A stretch of 64,000 nt of DNA from [Ruminococcus] torques ATCC 27756 (GCF_000153925.1 NZ_DS264345.1:1-64000); one strand, 5' to 3'. Positions 8,357 through 16,598 are shown, counted from the first letter of the stretch. Numbers and translations: made by a program. The notes: a model not told the origin generated them from the sequence alone.

Positions 8357-8977
8357 ATGACGAAAAAAAATGAAACTGTAGTTAAGATTGCCCAAACAGC
8401 TCTTATGGCTGCGCTTTGTTTTGTATCATTTCAATTTTTGCAGTTTAAAATTGTTCTTCCCGGGGGCGACGCAACGTCTTTTCATGTAGGAAATGCATTT
8501 TGCGTACTGGCGGCTCTGATCTTGGGCGGATGGTACGGCGGACTTGCGGGAGCTATCGGAATGGGATTCGCAGATATTCTCGATCCGGTCTATATTACAG
8601 GAGCGCCGAAGACGTTTGTACTGAAATTATGTATCGGACTTATCGTCGGTCTTGTGGCTCATAGAATTGCGAAGATCAATGAAAGTACAGATAAGAAATA
8701 CATTTTCCGCTGGAGCATGATCGCATCTGTCGCAGGGCTTGGATTTAACGTCATTGCCGATCCGATTGTAGGATACTTCTACAAACAGTATATTATGGGG
8801 CAGCCGCAGCAGATGGCGGAAGTTCTTGCAAAGTGGAGTGCGGCTACAACTTTTGTAAATGCAGTGATTTCGGTGATCCTCGCAGGCGTTTTGTATAACG
8901 CGCTTCGCCCGGTTCTTCTGAAAACAGGGATCATTCGGCAGAAAAGGGAAGAAGCGGTGACAGCCAAGAGTATATGA
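8357..8977 (+). CDS. ECF transporter S component
   Basis: A 206-residue integral membrane protein with about five to six hydrophobic segments. The stretch FHVGNAFCVLAALILGGWYGG followed by a loop and GMGFADIL is typical of the riboflavin-type ECF S-component family. Such proteins bind a vitamin or cofactor and associate with a shared energising module, which is not encoded here. The substrate cannot be told from sequence, and I saw no riboswitch upstream. The ATG at 8357 is preceded by GCAGGTAAG. The 12-mer gtaacagttcag at 8329-8340 equals the end of the structured repeats at 20510 and 42478. Confidence 0.8.
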   Translation: MTKKNETVVKIAQTALMAALCFVSFQFLQFKIVLPGGDATSFHVGNAFCVLAALILGGWYGGLAGAIGMGFADILDPVYITGAPKTFVLKLCIGLIVGLVAHRIAKINESTDKKYIFRWSMIASVAGLGFNVIADPIVGYFYKQYIMGQPQQMAEVLAKWSAATTFVNAVISVILAGVLYNALRPVLLKTGIIRQKREEAVTAKSI

Positions 8978-9088
8978 AAATGTAAAAAAAGCAAAAAAAT
9001 GTATTTTTTTGGTGACTTTTTTGCTCTGACAGTGGTATTATTATTGAAATGAAATAATATACAAATACTATGAGAGCGAGGTAGGAAA

Positions 9089-9829
9089 ATGAATTGTATT
9101 AAGTGTTATCAAGAAATTCCTGACGGCGCAAAGTTTTGTCCGTATTGCGGAGCGCAGCAGTCTGATACGTCAGCGACAGACCCGGTTCGAGCAGAAGAAA
9201 CAGTGACGGAGCCGGTACAGGCGGCGCAGACAGAAGAAGTTCCGACAGAGCCGGTACAGGCGGCGCAGACAGAAGAAGTTCCGACAGAGCCGGTACAGGC
9301 GGCACAGACAGAAGAAGCTTTGACAGAGCCGGTACAGCCGACCCAGACAGAAGAAGCTCCGACAGAACCGATTCAGCCGGAAGCTGCTTCAACGGATCAC
9401 GTATATCAGGAAGCTCCGGCACAGGAGACATATACATCCGCACAGAACAATCCTTATTACGGAACAGGTCAGACTTATTCTGATCAGACGTCAGATCAGC
9501 AGTATGGAGGAAATCAAGGTCAGACATCTTACCAGAACCAGATGCCTTATCAGAATCAGGCGCCGCAGACGCCGATCAACTGGGTACCGTACCTTGTATT
9601 ATCTATTATTTGTACGTTGTGCTGTTGTCTTCCGTTCGGTATCGTAGGTATCGTATATGCGGCAAAGATCAATTCATCTATGGCGGCAGGCAATTATGAG
9701 GAAGCGAAAAATGCGGCAAAATCCGCGAAGATCTGGATCATTGCATCTGCAGTCGTAGGTCTTATTGTAGAAGTCATCTATATCATCTTTGCTTTTATCG
9801 GCGGCGTAGGCGGATACTATTATTACTAA
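9089..9829 (+). CDS. Zinc-ribbon CD225/dispanin-like membrane protein
   Basis: 246 residues in three parts. Residues 3-20 form a zinc ribbon (CIKCYQEI...FCPYCG). Residues about 38-95 are a tandem repeat with a 13-residue period (TEPVQAAQTEEVP), followed by a Q/Y/G-rich low-complexity stretch. The C-terminal part (about 165-240) has two membrane segments with CCCLPFGIVGIVYAAKIN and a YEEAKNAAKSAK helix, the CD225 (interferon-induced transmembrane-like) signature. The function of bacterial members is not established. It lies immediately upstream of a DUF2752 gene, a likely partner. The ATG at 9089 has a weak GAGGTAGG site. Confidence 0.8.
   Translation: MNCIKCYQEIPDGAKFCPYCGAQQSDTSATDPVRAEETVTEPVQAAQTEEVPTEPVQAAQTEEVPTEPVQAAQTEEALTEPVQPTQTEEAPTEPIQPEAASTDHVYQEAPAQETYTSAQNNPYYGTGQTYSDQTSDQQYGGNQGQTSYQNQMPYQNQAPQTPINWVPYLVLSIICTLCCCLPFGIVGIVYAAKINSSMAAGNYEEAKNAAKSAKIWIIASAVVGLIVEVIYIIFAFIGGVGGYYYY
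9206..9379 (+). repeat. 39 bp coding tandem repeat
   Basis: Four units of 39 bases, starting at 9206, 9245, 9284 and 9323, plus a partial fifth unit encode TEPVQAAQTEEVP-type repeats. The second and third units are nearly identical, which suggests recent slippage and likely copy-number variation between strains. Confidence 0.85.
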
Positions 9830-9851
9830 GATGCTATAGCAGAGGAAATAC

Positions 9852-10295
9852 ATGTTAGAATTATTGCGTAAAAAGAAAAGTTTGCGGATCTTGATCGTAG
9901 CAGGAGCCGCTATAGCGGCGCTGGCGGGAGCGGTTTACTTGTATTTTCATAATCCGCACAGCTATCCGCTGCCGTGTGTTTTTTATTCTTTGACAGGGTT
10001 TTACTGTCCGGGATGCGGCGCGGGACGCGCCAGTTATTCTCTTTTGCATGGACGGTTTTTGGATGCGTTTTGCTATAATCCGGTTATGACGGTATTGCTC
10101 CCGCTATTAGCGCTTTATGTGGCGGCAAGAGCAATCGATTGGGCGATTACGGGCGGAGATCATATCGATCAGAAGATCAGTGTAAAATTTGTCGCAGGAA
10201 TATTGATTTTCGTGCTTTTGTTCGGAATCGTAAGAAATATTCCGGTATATCCGTTTAATCTGCTCGTGCCGGGCGGCCTGTTTGAACTGTTTTAA
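9852..10295 (+). CDS. DUF2752 family membrane protein
   Basis: A 147-residue protein with an N-terminal membrane segment (about 12-31), the DUF2752 core SLTGFYCPGCGAGRASYSLLHGRF with its CPGCG motif (about 53-57), and two further membrane segments (about 78-96 and 117-137). The family has no assigned function. The gene starts 22 bases after the CD225-like gene, with GAGG upstream, and ends before a strong terminator at 10400, so the two genes form a unit. Confidence 0.85.
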   Translation: MLELLRKKKSLRILIVAGAAIAALAGAVYLYFHNPHSYPLPCVFYSLTGFYCPGCGAGRASYSLLHGRFLDAFCYNPVMTVLLPLLALYVAARAIDWAITGGDHIDQKISVKFVAGILIFVLLFGIVRNIPVYPFNLLVPGGLFELF

Positions 10296-10399
10296 ATTTG
10301 CGGCTCACAGGAAGGCCGGAAAACAAGAGGCGAAAAAAGCTATTATGTAAGCCGGATAAAGCGGAAGAACGAAAGATAAATGAGAAATGATTAAAAATA

Positions 10400-10447
10400 T
10401 ATAAGCGGATACTTAAGGAATTTCCGAGAGTGTCCGCTTATATTTTT
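10400..10447 (+). terminator. Strong hairpin terminator after DUF2752 gene
   Basis: Arms tataagcggatact and agtgtccgcttata pair with one G-T pair around a 15-base loop and are followed by TTTTT. It closes the CD225-DUF2752 unit. Confidence 0.85.
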
Positions 10448-10481
10448 ACGGCGGCGACAGGATAAAGTCCGGATCTGCCAG

Positions 10482-10536
10482 GAATCTTGGCGATCATTTG
10501 CAATCTCGGAATCTTCCTTTTGGCATTTCAGGGATG
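10482..10536 (+). repeat. Dispersed ~50 bp repeat, copy 3
   Basis: gaatcttggcgatcatttgc, then aatctcggaat and ccttttggcatttcagggat, matches copies 1 and 2. It lies in the 379-base gap between the DUF2752 terminator and pyrF. Apart from this repeat and the terminator I see no gene in that gap; a clear pyrF promoter could not be identified. Confidence 0.5.
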
Positions 10537-10673
10537 AGGCAGGCAAGATTTTGGTATAGAAGTCAGTCGGATATTGTGATAAAATATAAAAGATAAAAAA
10601 GTTCTGAAAATGTGTGAGGCATCTGCTTTACACAAAAGCAAGGCAGATTTTCAGGAAAACGGAGGGTACTTGT

Positions 10674-11603
10674 ATGATTAACAAATTAGTAGAAAAGATT
10701 AAAAAGACAAAAGCGCCGATCGTAGTAGGTCTTGATCCGATGCTTAGCTATATTCCTCAGCATGTTCAGGAAAAAGCGTTTGCAGAGTATGGGGAAACTT
10801 TGGAAGGGGCTGCAGAGGCAATCTGGCAGTTTAATAAAGAAATCGTAGATAAGACATATGATCTGATACCGGCTGTGAAGCCTCAGATTGCTATGTACGA
10901 GCAGTTCGGTGTTCCGGGAATCGCCGCATTTAAGAAAACAGTAGATTACTGTAAATCAAAAGATCTTGTTGTGATCGGAGATATTAAAAGAGGAGATATC
11001 GGTTCTACGTCAGCCGCATATGCGGTAGGACATCTCGGAAAGGTAAAAGTCGGATCAAAAGAGTATGTTCCGTTTGACGAAGATTTTGCAACAGTGAATC
11101 CGTATCTTGGATCTGACGGAGTGAATCCGTTTGCGGACGTATGCAAGGAGCAGAAAAAAGGGTTATTTATTCTTGTGAAAACATCGAATCCGTCCAGCGG
11201 AGAATTCCAAGACCGCATCATTGACGGACGTCCGCTGTATGAACATGTAGGCGAAAAAGTTGCGCAGTGGGGCGCAGAGTGTATGGGAGATGAATACAGT
11301 TATATCGGCGCCGTTGTCGGAGCGACATACCCGGAGATGGGAAAAGTCCTCAGAAAGATCATGCCGAAATCATATATTCTCGTTCCGGGGTACGGCGCGC
11401 AGGGCGGCCGCGGAAAAGATCTTGTTCATTTCTTTAATGAGGACGGACTTGGAGCGATCGTGAACTCGTCGAGAGGAATTATTGCGGCATATAAGCAGGA
11501 AGCATATGCAAAGTTCGGAGCAGAGAATTTCGGAGACGCTTCCAGAGCGGCTGTAGAAGATATGATCGCGGACATCAGCGGAGCGCTTGAATCTGCAAAA
11601 TAA
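10674..11603 (+). CDS. pyrF: Orotidine 5'-phosphate decarboxylase (type 2)
   Basis: A 309-residue enzyme that converts OMP to UMP, the last step of de novo pyrimidine synthesis. IVVGLDPML at the start, VKPQIAMYEQFG and the catalytic stretch VIGDIKRGDIGSTS (D and K residues) identify the longer, class 2 form. PGYGAQGG and the phosphate-binding NSSRGI are present near the C-terminus. The ATG at 10674 follows GGAGGG at 10661; an upstream start at 10614 is not supported. pyrK and pyrD follow in the same direction. Confidence 0.95.
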   Translation: MINKLVEKIKKTKAPIVVGLDPMLSYIPQHVQEKAFAEYGETLEGAAEAIWQFNKEIVDKTYDLIPAVKPQIAMYEQFGVPGIAAFKKTVDYCKSKDLVVIGDIKRGDIGSTSAAYAVGHLGKVKVGSKEYVPFDEDFATVNPYLGSDGVNPFADVCKEQKKGLFILVKTSNPSSGEFQDRIIDGRPLYEHVGEKVAQWGAECMGDEYSYIGAVVGATYPEMGKVLRKIMPKSYILVPGYGAQGGRGKDLVHFFNEDGLGAIVNSSRGIIAAYKQEAYAKFGAENFGDASRAAVEDMIADISGALESAK

Positions 11604-11682
11604 GTATCCGGCAGGGACAAAGACGATCTGACGGAAAAAGCAGTTGATAATTTGTAATAGAGAATTTGAAATAAAGGAGCAT

Positions 11683-12474
11683 ATGACACATATGACGAAA
11701 GAAAAAGAAAATGCGGCGATCATTTCACAGGAAGAAATCGCGCATGGCATATACAGTATGTGGATCAGAACGAAAGCGGCGGAAACGGCAGAGCCGGGGC
11801 AGTTTATCTCGATGTATACAAACGACGGAAGCAAACTTCTTCCGCGCCCGATCAGTATTTGCGAGATAGACAAAGAGAAAGGCGCACTGCGCGTTGTATA
11901 CCGTGTTACAGGAGAAAATACAGGAACAGAGCTTTTTTCACAGATGGGAGAAGGCGATACGATTCCTGTGATCGGACCGTTGGGAAATGGATTCCCGCTG
12001 GAGAAAGCATTAGAAAAACGGGCGTTTCTCATAGGGGGAGGGATCGGAGTGCCTCCGATTCTGGAACTGGCAAAACAGATCGGCTGTGAGAAAAAGCAAA
12101 TCATTGTCGGATACCGAAATGACGAGACGTTTTTGAAAACAGAGTTTGAACAAAACGGGGAAGTATATATTTCTACAGAGGACGGAAGTGCGGGAACGAA
12201 AGGCAATGTAATGGATGCGATCCGTGAAAACGGATTGGAAGCAGATATTATCTATGCGTGTGGACCGACACCGATGCTCCGCGCGATCAAAAACTATGCG
12301 GAGGAAAACGGGATCGAATGCTATATTTCGCTGGAAGAGCGCATGGCATGCGGTATCGGAGCATGTCTTGCATGTGTATGCAAGACGAAAGAAAAAGATC
12401 ATCACAGTAATGTGCATAACAAAAGAATCTGTAAAGACGGTCCGGTATTTTTGTCAACGGAGGTGGAAATCTGA
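11683..12474 (+). CDS. pyrK: Dihydroorotate dehydrogenase electron transfer subunit PyrK
   Basis: About 263 residues. A ferredoxin-reductase-like FAD domain (PRPISICEID, near 50) precedes an NAD-binding part (LIGGGIGVPP, CGPTPML) and a C-terminal [2Fe-2S] cluster with CGIGACLACVC and a later cysteine in KRICKDGP. PyrK passes electrons from the type 1B dehydrogenase to NAD+. The start is ATG 11683 or ATG 11692: AAGGAG at 11674-11679 is 3 or 12 bases away. The stop overlaps the start of pyrD by one base, as expected for a coupled heterodimer. Confidence 0.93.
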   Translation: MTHMTKEKENAAIISQEEIAHGIYSMWIRTKAAETAEPGQFISMYTNDGSKLLPRPISICEIDKEKGALRVVYRVTGENTGTELFSQMGEGDTIPVIGPLGNGFPLEKALEKRAFLIGGGIGVPPILELAKQIGCEKKQIIVGYRNDETFLKTEFEQNGEVYISTEDGSAGTKGNVMDAIRENGLEADIIYACGPTPMLRAIKNYAEENGIECYISLEERMACGIGACLACVCKTKEKDHHSNVHNKRICKDGPVFLSTEVEI

Positions 12475-13376
12475 TGAATACAAAAGTGACGATCGCAGGA
12501 GTGGAATGGAATAACCCGGTTACAGTTGCTTCCGGCACGTTCGGATCAGGAGCAGAGTTTACTGATTTTGTCGATCTGAACCGACTCGGAGCTGTGACGA
12601 CAAAGGGCGTTGCTAATGTTCCGTGGACAGGAAATCCGACGCCGAGAGTAGCGGAAACTTACGGAGGAATGATGAACGCAGTCGGCTTGCAGAACCCGGG
12701 AATCGATGTGTTTTGCGAGAGGGATATTCCGTTTTTGAGAAAATACGACACGAAGATCATTGTAAATGTATGTGGAAGATCCACAGAAGATTATTGTGAA
12801 GTCGTAGAACGTCTGGCGAATGAAGACGTCGATATGCTGGAGATTAATATTTCCTGTCCGAATGTGAAAGAAGGCGGGATTGCCTTCGGTCAGAATCCGA
12901 ACGCTGCGGAAGAGATTACAAAGGCAGTAAAAAAATATGCAAAACAGCCGATCATCATGAAATTAAGTCCGAATGTTACAAGTATTTCCGAGATGGCGAA
13001 AGCGGTGGAAGCAGGCGGCGCAGACGCCGTATCTTTGATCAATACTTTAACGGGGATGAAGATTGATGTGAATAAAAAAGCGTTTGTTTTGGCAAACAAA
13101 ACAGGCGGAGTGTCAGGACCGGCGATTCATCCGATTGCTGTGCGCATGGTATATGAGGCGGCAAATGTCGTCAGTGTTCCCGTAATCGGAATGGGCGGAA
13201 TTGCATCTGCGGAAGATGCGATCGAAATGATTCTTGCGGGGGCAAGCGCCGTATCGGTAGGAACAGCAAACTTTTTTGATCCTGCAGTGACAATGAAGAT
13301 CGTAGACGGGATTGAATCATATATGAAACAACATGGATTTGAAAGTGTTGCGGATATGGTCGGAATTGTAAAGTAG
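12474..13376 (+). CDS. pyrD: Dihydroorotate dehydrogenase B, catalytic subunit
   Basis: A 300-residue FMN-dependent TIM barrel that oxidises dihydroorotate to orotate. NPVTVASGTFG at the N-terminus, NISCPNVKEGG with the catalytic cysteine, and the FMN phosphate site VIGMGGI...GASAVSVGTA are present. The ATG at 12474 shares its A with the pyrK stop codon, which indicates translational coupling and the NAD-linked type 1B complex with PyrK. Genes for other pyrimidine steps are not adjacent. Confidence 0.96.
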   Translation: MNTKVTIAGVEWNNPVTVASGTFGSGAEFTDFVDLNRLGAVTTKGVANVPWTGNPTPRVAETYGGMMNAVGLQNPGIDVFCERDIPFLRKYDTKIIVNVCGRSTEDYCEVVERLANEDVDMLEINISCPNVKEGGIAFGQNPNAAEEITKAVKKYAKQPIIMKLSPNVTSISEMAKAVEAGGADAVSLINTLTGMKIDVNKKAFVLANKTGGVSGPAIHPIAVRMVYEAANVVSVPVIGMGGIASAEDAIEMILAGASAVSVGTANFFDPAVTMKIVDGIESYMKQHGFESVADMVGIVK

Positions 13377-13391
13377 ATGAAAAGCAAACAT

Positions 13392-13474
13392 AAGAAAAGA
13401 GAATAAGAAAACGAATATAAGAAAACGAATATAAGAAAACGAATATAAGAAAACGAGCATAAGAAAACGAGTAT
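13392..13474 (+). repeat. 14 bp tandem repeat downstream of pyrD
   Basis: Five 14-base units (aagaaaacgaatat, the last two with gc or gt changes) start at 13405 and are preceded by a degenerate unit. They lie between the pyrD stop and its terminator and do not code for anything recognisable. Confidence 0.85.
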
Positions 13475-13482
13475 AAGAGGAC

Positions 13483-13530
13483 AAAAATAACGTCCGTCAG
13501 GATCAAAAATTCTGACAGACGTTATTTTTA
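13483..13530. terminator. Bidirectional terminator between pyrD and sdpI-like gene
   Basis: aaaaataacgtc-cgtcag and ctgacagacgttattttt form a stem with A-runs on one side and T-runs on the other. It can stop both the pyr operon and the convergent SdpI-like gene. Confidence 0.8.
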
Positions 13531-13545
13531 TAATAGAAGATTCAT

Positions 13546-14196
13546 TTAAATGCCTTTTTTATACAAATAGAAAGAATAAGCGGCAGGAATTATAGCGCCT
13601 ATAGTGATCACGGACAGGATGATCCATGCGGCGGCTTCGCTTCCGAGTAAGCTGTCTATAAACGACATTAAAATCATGGCAATTCCCATAACAATATAAA
13701 GTTTGCCTCCGAGCCGATGGGTTCGATTCCAGTTTTCCTCGCTGTTTAATGTCCACGGAAGTTTGATGCCTATCGTATAGTTTTGTTGAAGTTTCGGCAT
13801 ATAGTTTCCGAGAACGATGAAAAAGACACCGATCAGAGCGGATATGAAGATTTCAATGCTGAAATCTACTCCTAAAGCGATCAGATAAGTCGAACAGTTA
13901 GCCAAAAGAGAAATCACAGGAACGAGCCAGAAAATAAGCGCCATAGGCTTCTTGTGGATATTCTTTTTCTTCGGGTCATTCAAAGTGACAAAAAGGCACA
14001 AAACGTGGATCGCAGTCAGGATGAGCGGCATTCCGAAGACAGAAAATGTTTTGCTGGACCATCCGTTTGCGGTTCCGTCGCTTCCCCAATGTGTTGCCAG
14101 TGTATCGGGAAGTTTGTTCCAAAGAAATAGTCCGATCACAATAGGAAGTAATGTGATCAAAGTTGTAATAATGATTGTGGTTTTATATTTTTTCAT
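13546..14196 (-). CDS. SdpI/YhfL-type immunity-like membrane protein
   Basis: A 216-residue protein starting at the ATG at 14196, with AGGAG upstream. The N-terminal DUF1648 domain has LPDTLATHWGSDGTANGW after the first membrane segment. Further membrane segments and the C-terminal SdpI motif (NYTIGIKLPWTLNSEENWNRTHRLGG) follow. In Bacillus, SdpI protects against the SdpC toxin and binds the autorepressor SdpR; no toxin gene is visible here. It overlaps the ArsR-type gene by four bases (ATGA), so the two are coupled. Confidence 0.88.
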   Translation of the reverse strand: MKKYKTTIIITTLITLLPIVIGLFLWNKLPDTLATHWGSDGTANGWSSKTFSVFGMPLILTAIHVLCLFVTLNDPKKKNIHKKPMALIFWLVPVISLLANCSTYLIALGVDFSIEIFISALIGVFFIVLGNYMPKLQQNYTIGIKLPWTLNSEENWNRTHRLGGKLYIVMGIAMILMSFIDSLLGSEAAAWIILSVITIGAIIPAAYSFYLYKKGI

Positions 14197-14471
14197 GTCT
14201 CTTTTTCTCCTTTCAAGTCTGAGATCCATACCATAATCTCCTCTAATACGGTAAGGCTCAGCTCATAGAAAATAAAATTTTTCTCCCGTGTTTCCCTGAT
14301 AAGATCTGCTTTTTTCAAAATCTTCAGATGATAGGAGACAGTCGCCTGCGTCATATCAAAATGACTTGCGATCTCTCCGGCAGACATTCTGCCCTTTTTC
14401 AGAAGTTCCAGAATTTCCCGTCTTACCGGATCGGATAATGCTTTAAACGTTTCGGCAAAGCTCAAAAACAT
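14193..14471 (-). CDS. ArsR/SdpR-type autorepressor
   Basis: A 92-residue winged-helix protein: FKALSDPVRREILELLKKGRMSAGEIASHF followed by the recognition helix region TQATVSYHLKILKKADLI. No metal-binding cysteines are visible, which fits SdpR rather than a metal sensor. It precedes and overlaps the SdpI-like gene. Two palindromic sites of the same half-site (14491-14512 and 14548-14567) lie just upstream of its start and are the likely operator. Confidence 0.88.
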   Translation of the reverse strand: MFLSFAETFKALSDPVRREILELLKKGRMSAGEIASHFDMTQATVSYHLKILKKADLIRETREKNFIFYELSLTVLEEIMVWISDLKGEKET

Positions 14472-14490
14472 TCCCCCTTACTTTAAATAG

Positions 14491-14512
14491 TATTTAGAAA
14501 TATTTCTAAATA
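14491..14512. promoter_or_regulatory. Perfect 22 bp palindrome, SdpR-like operator
   Basis: The half-site TATTTAGAAAT is followed directly by its exact reverse complement. It lies 20 bases upstream of the repressor start on the minus strand. Confidence 0.7.
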
Positions 14513-14547
14513 TATTAGAGCACTGCGGAAATAAAAAGTCAATATCT

Positions 14548-14567
14548 ATTTAGAAAAAAATCTAAAT
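14548..14567. promoter_or_regulatory. Second operator-like dyad
   Basis: ATTTAGA and TCTAAAT face each other across six A residues. The half-site is the same as in the palindrome at 14491, consistent with two repressor dimers acting cooperatively. Confidence 0.5.
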
Positions 14568-14732
14568 TCTCAAAATGTTTTCTGTGAAATCCCATAGCCG
14601 CTTTCTGATGTTTGTAGAAAGAAAAATGATATGAAAAGATCAAACCATGAATGAAAAGCCTTTCAAAATTTCAAAATTATTATAAAATTCCTCCAAAAAG
14701 TGTTTTCGTAATTAAAAAAATGACGGAAAGCA

Positions 14733-14761
14733 TTGACGAAATATCAAAAAATGTATACAAT
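14733..14761 (+). promoter_or_regulatory. Promoter of the aminotransferase gene
   Basis: TTGACG at 14733-14738 and TACAAT at 14756-14761 with 17-base spacing. This is the main feature of the rest of the 330-base gap between the SdpR-like gene and the aminotransferase. Confidence 0.6.
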
Positions 14762-14801
14762 ACGATACAGTGATGAAAAAATAAAACGGAGGAGTCCTGT
14801 A

Positions 14802-16088
14802 ATGACTGCGTATAAAGATTTAAGTAAAGAAGAGCTGTTGGAATTAAAAAGCGAATTAGAAGCGCGCTTTGAAGAAGTAAAAGAAAAGGGATTAAAGCTG
14901 GATATGTCCAGAGGAAAGCCGGCTGCAGATCAGTTGAACTTATCAATGGATATGATGAAAGTGCTTGCAGGGGATGCGAATCTCATTTGCGAAGACGGAG
15001 TAGACTGCCGAAATTACGGAAACCTTGACGGTATTGATGAGGCAAAACAGCTTCTCGCAGATATGATGGAAGTGCCGAAAGATAATGTGATCATCTTCGG
15101 AAACTCAAGTCTGAATGTAATGTATGATACGGTTTCCCGTGCCATGACTCATGGAATTATGGGCAATACACCGTGGTGTAAATTAGATAAAGTGAAATTT
15201 TTATGTCCGGTTCCGGGGTATGACAGACATTTTGCGATTACGGAATTTTTCGGAATTGAGATGGTCAATATACCGATGACTCCTACAGGTCCGGATATGG
15301 ATCTTGTGGAAAAACTTGTCAGTGAAGATGAGTCGGTCAAAGGAATCTGGTGTGTGCCGAAGTATTCTAATCCGCAGGGAATCACATATTCTGATGATAC
15401 AGTATATCGTTTTGCTAATCTGAAACCGGCTGCAAAAGATTTCCGTATTTTTTGGGATAATGCATATTGCGTACATCATCTGTATGAAGATAAGCAGGAC
15501 TATCTTCTTGAGATTTTGATGGAATGTAAAAAAGCGGGAAATCCTGATATGGTTTATAAGTTCTCTTCAACTTCCAAGATCAGCTTCCCGGGATCAGGCA
15601 TCGCGGCTTTGGCGGCGTCGGAAGCAAACTTAAAAGACGTTCGTAATATGATGAAAGTTCAGACGATCGGACATGATAAAGTAAATCAGTTGCGTCATGT
15701 GAGATTTTTCAAAAATATTCACGGAATCGTAGAGCATATGAAGAAACATGCCGATATTCTCCGGCCGAAGTTTGAGGCGGTTCTGGATGTTCTGGAAAGA
15801 GAATTGGGAGGACTGGAAATCGGATCATGGATCGCGCCTCACGGCGGATACTTTATCTCTTTTGATGCAATGGAAGGCTGCGCAAAGGCGATCGTTGCAA
15901 AGGCGAAAGAGGCAGGTCTTGTAATGACCGGAGCAGGGGCGACATTCCCGTATGGAAAAGATCCTCATGACAGTAATATCCGTATTGCGCCGTCTTATCC
16001 GACTCCGGAAGAATTGTCCGTTGCGGCGGAAATTTTTGTACTGAGTGTGAAACTTGTAAGTATAGATAAATTGCTCGGAAATTTATAA
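14802..16088 (+). CDS. PLP-dependent aminotransferase, aspartate aminotransferase subfamily Ic type
   Basis: A 428-residue fold-type I aminotransferase from the ATG at 14802 with GGAGG upstream. LDMSRGKPAADQL opens the domain. VIIFGNSSLNVMYD, CPVPGYDRHF, WDNAYCVHH and the PLP-lysine stretch SSTSKISFPGSG are visible, and the carboxylate-binding arginine in SNIRIAPS follows. This motif set matches the aspartate aminotransferase group found in many anaerobes, so the probable reaction is aspartate plus 2-oxoglutarate to oxaloacetate plus glutamate; substrate preference is inferred. The gene stands alone between its own promoter and a hairpin. Confidence 0.85.
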   Translation: MTAYKDLSKEELLELKSELEARFEEVKEKGLKLDMSRGKPAADQLNLSMDMMKVLAGDANLICEDGVDCRNYGNLDGIDEAKQLLADMMEVPKDNVIIFGNSSLNVMYDTVSRAMTHGIMGNTPWCKLDKVKFLCPVPGYDRHFAITEFFGIEMVNIPMTPTGPDMDLVEKLVSEDESVKGIWCVPKYSNPQGITYSDDTVYRFANLKPAAKDFRIFWDNAYCVHHLYEDKQDYLLEILMECKKAGNPDMVYKFSSTSKISFPGSGIAALAASEANLKDVRNMMKVQTIGHDKVNQLRHVRFFKNIHGIVEHMKKHADILRPKFEAVLDVLERELGGLEIGSWIAPHGGYFISFDAMEGCAKAIVAKAKEAGLVMTGAGATFPYGKDPHDSNIRIAPSYPTPEELSVAAEIFVLSVKLVSIDKLLGNL

Positions 16089-16114
16089 AACAGACGATTT
16101 TAAATACAGTAAAT

Positions 16115-16194
16115 AAAATGGGAGATTGCACAAAAAAGATATTTTTCTGTTGAGCAGACAGTTGAATATGAAAAAAGTGCGTCTCCCATTTTTG
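16115..16194 (+). terminator. Terminator after the aminotransferase gene
   Basis: aatgggagattgcac and gtgcgtctcccatt pair across a loop of about 45 bases and are followed by TTTTT. Confidence 0.65.
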
Positions 16195-16225
16195 TTATTT
16201 GCGAAAAGAGAGGAAGGTGTATCGC

Positions 16226-16558
16226 ATGACAGGCAGTCATTCTTTTAAAAGAATAAAAATATTTTTGGCAGTTGTGATTTTTGCTTTTTTGAGTATTTTA
16301 TTGTGGAATGTATGTTTTAACAGGCATTCGATGACAGGTGTAGTAATCGAAAATAAGAATCAGATTAAAATAGAAGCTACAGAAAAAGATTTTGTGGATT
16401 CTCACGGGAAATATTTTGTGATAAGGTTTGAAAAAGGCAAGGAAAACAGAAACGATGACTTTCTTGTGGGGGATCAAGTTATTGTTAAATATGACGGTAT
16501 AATATATGAGTCAAATCCGGCAGTGATAGATGCAAAGTCCGTTAAACGAAAAGAATAA
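16226..16558 (+). CDS. Membrane-anchored DUF3221-like protein
   Basis: 110 residues from the ATG at 16226, preceded by AGGAAGG; a TTG at 16199 is unlikely. One N-terminal hydrophobic segment (about 9-28) suggests an anchored extracytoplasmic protein. The rest (MTGVVIENKNQIKIEA, then VGDQVIVKYDGIIYESNPAVI) resembles the small OB-like DUF3221 domain. The function is not known. No cysteine lipobox is evident. The gene appears to be monocistronic. Confidence 0.6.
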   Translation: MTGSHSFKRIKIFLAVVIFAFLSILLWNVCFNRHSMTGVVIENKNQIKIEATEKDFVDSHGKYFVIRFEKGKENRNDDFLVGDQVIVKYDGIIYESNPAVIDAKSVKRKE

Positions 16559-16598
16559 GCTATGGAAAAAGAATATATCCTTTTTTCATAGCTTATTC
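16553..16598. terminator. Hairpin overlapping the end of the DUF3221-like gene
   Basis: gaataagctatg and catagcttattc pair, with A-rich and T-rich inner arms extending the stem. There is no U-run on the plus side. On the minus strand a T-rich stretch follows, so it may serve the convergent gene at 16670. Confidence 0.5.

Noticed and set aside
13392-13474. CRISPR array
   Set aside because: The 14-base units are directly adjacent, with no spacers, and no cas genes are present.
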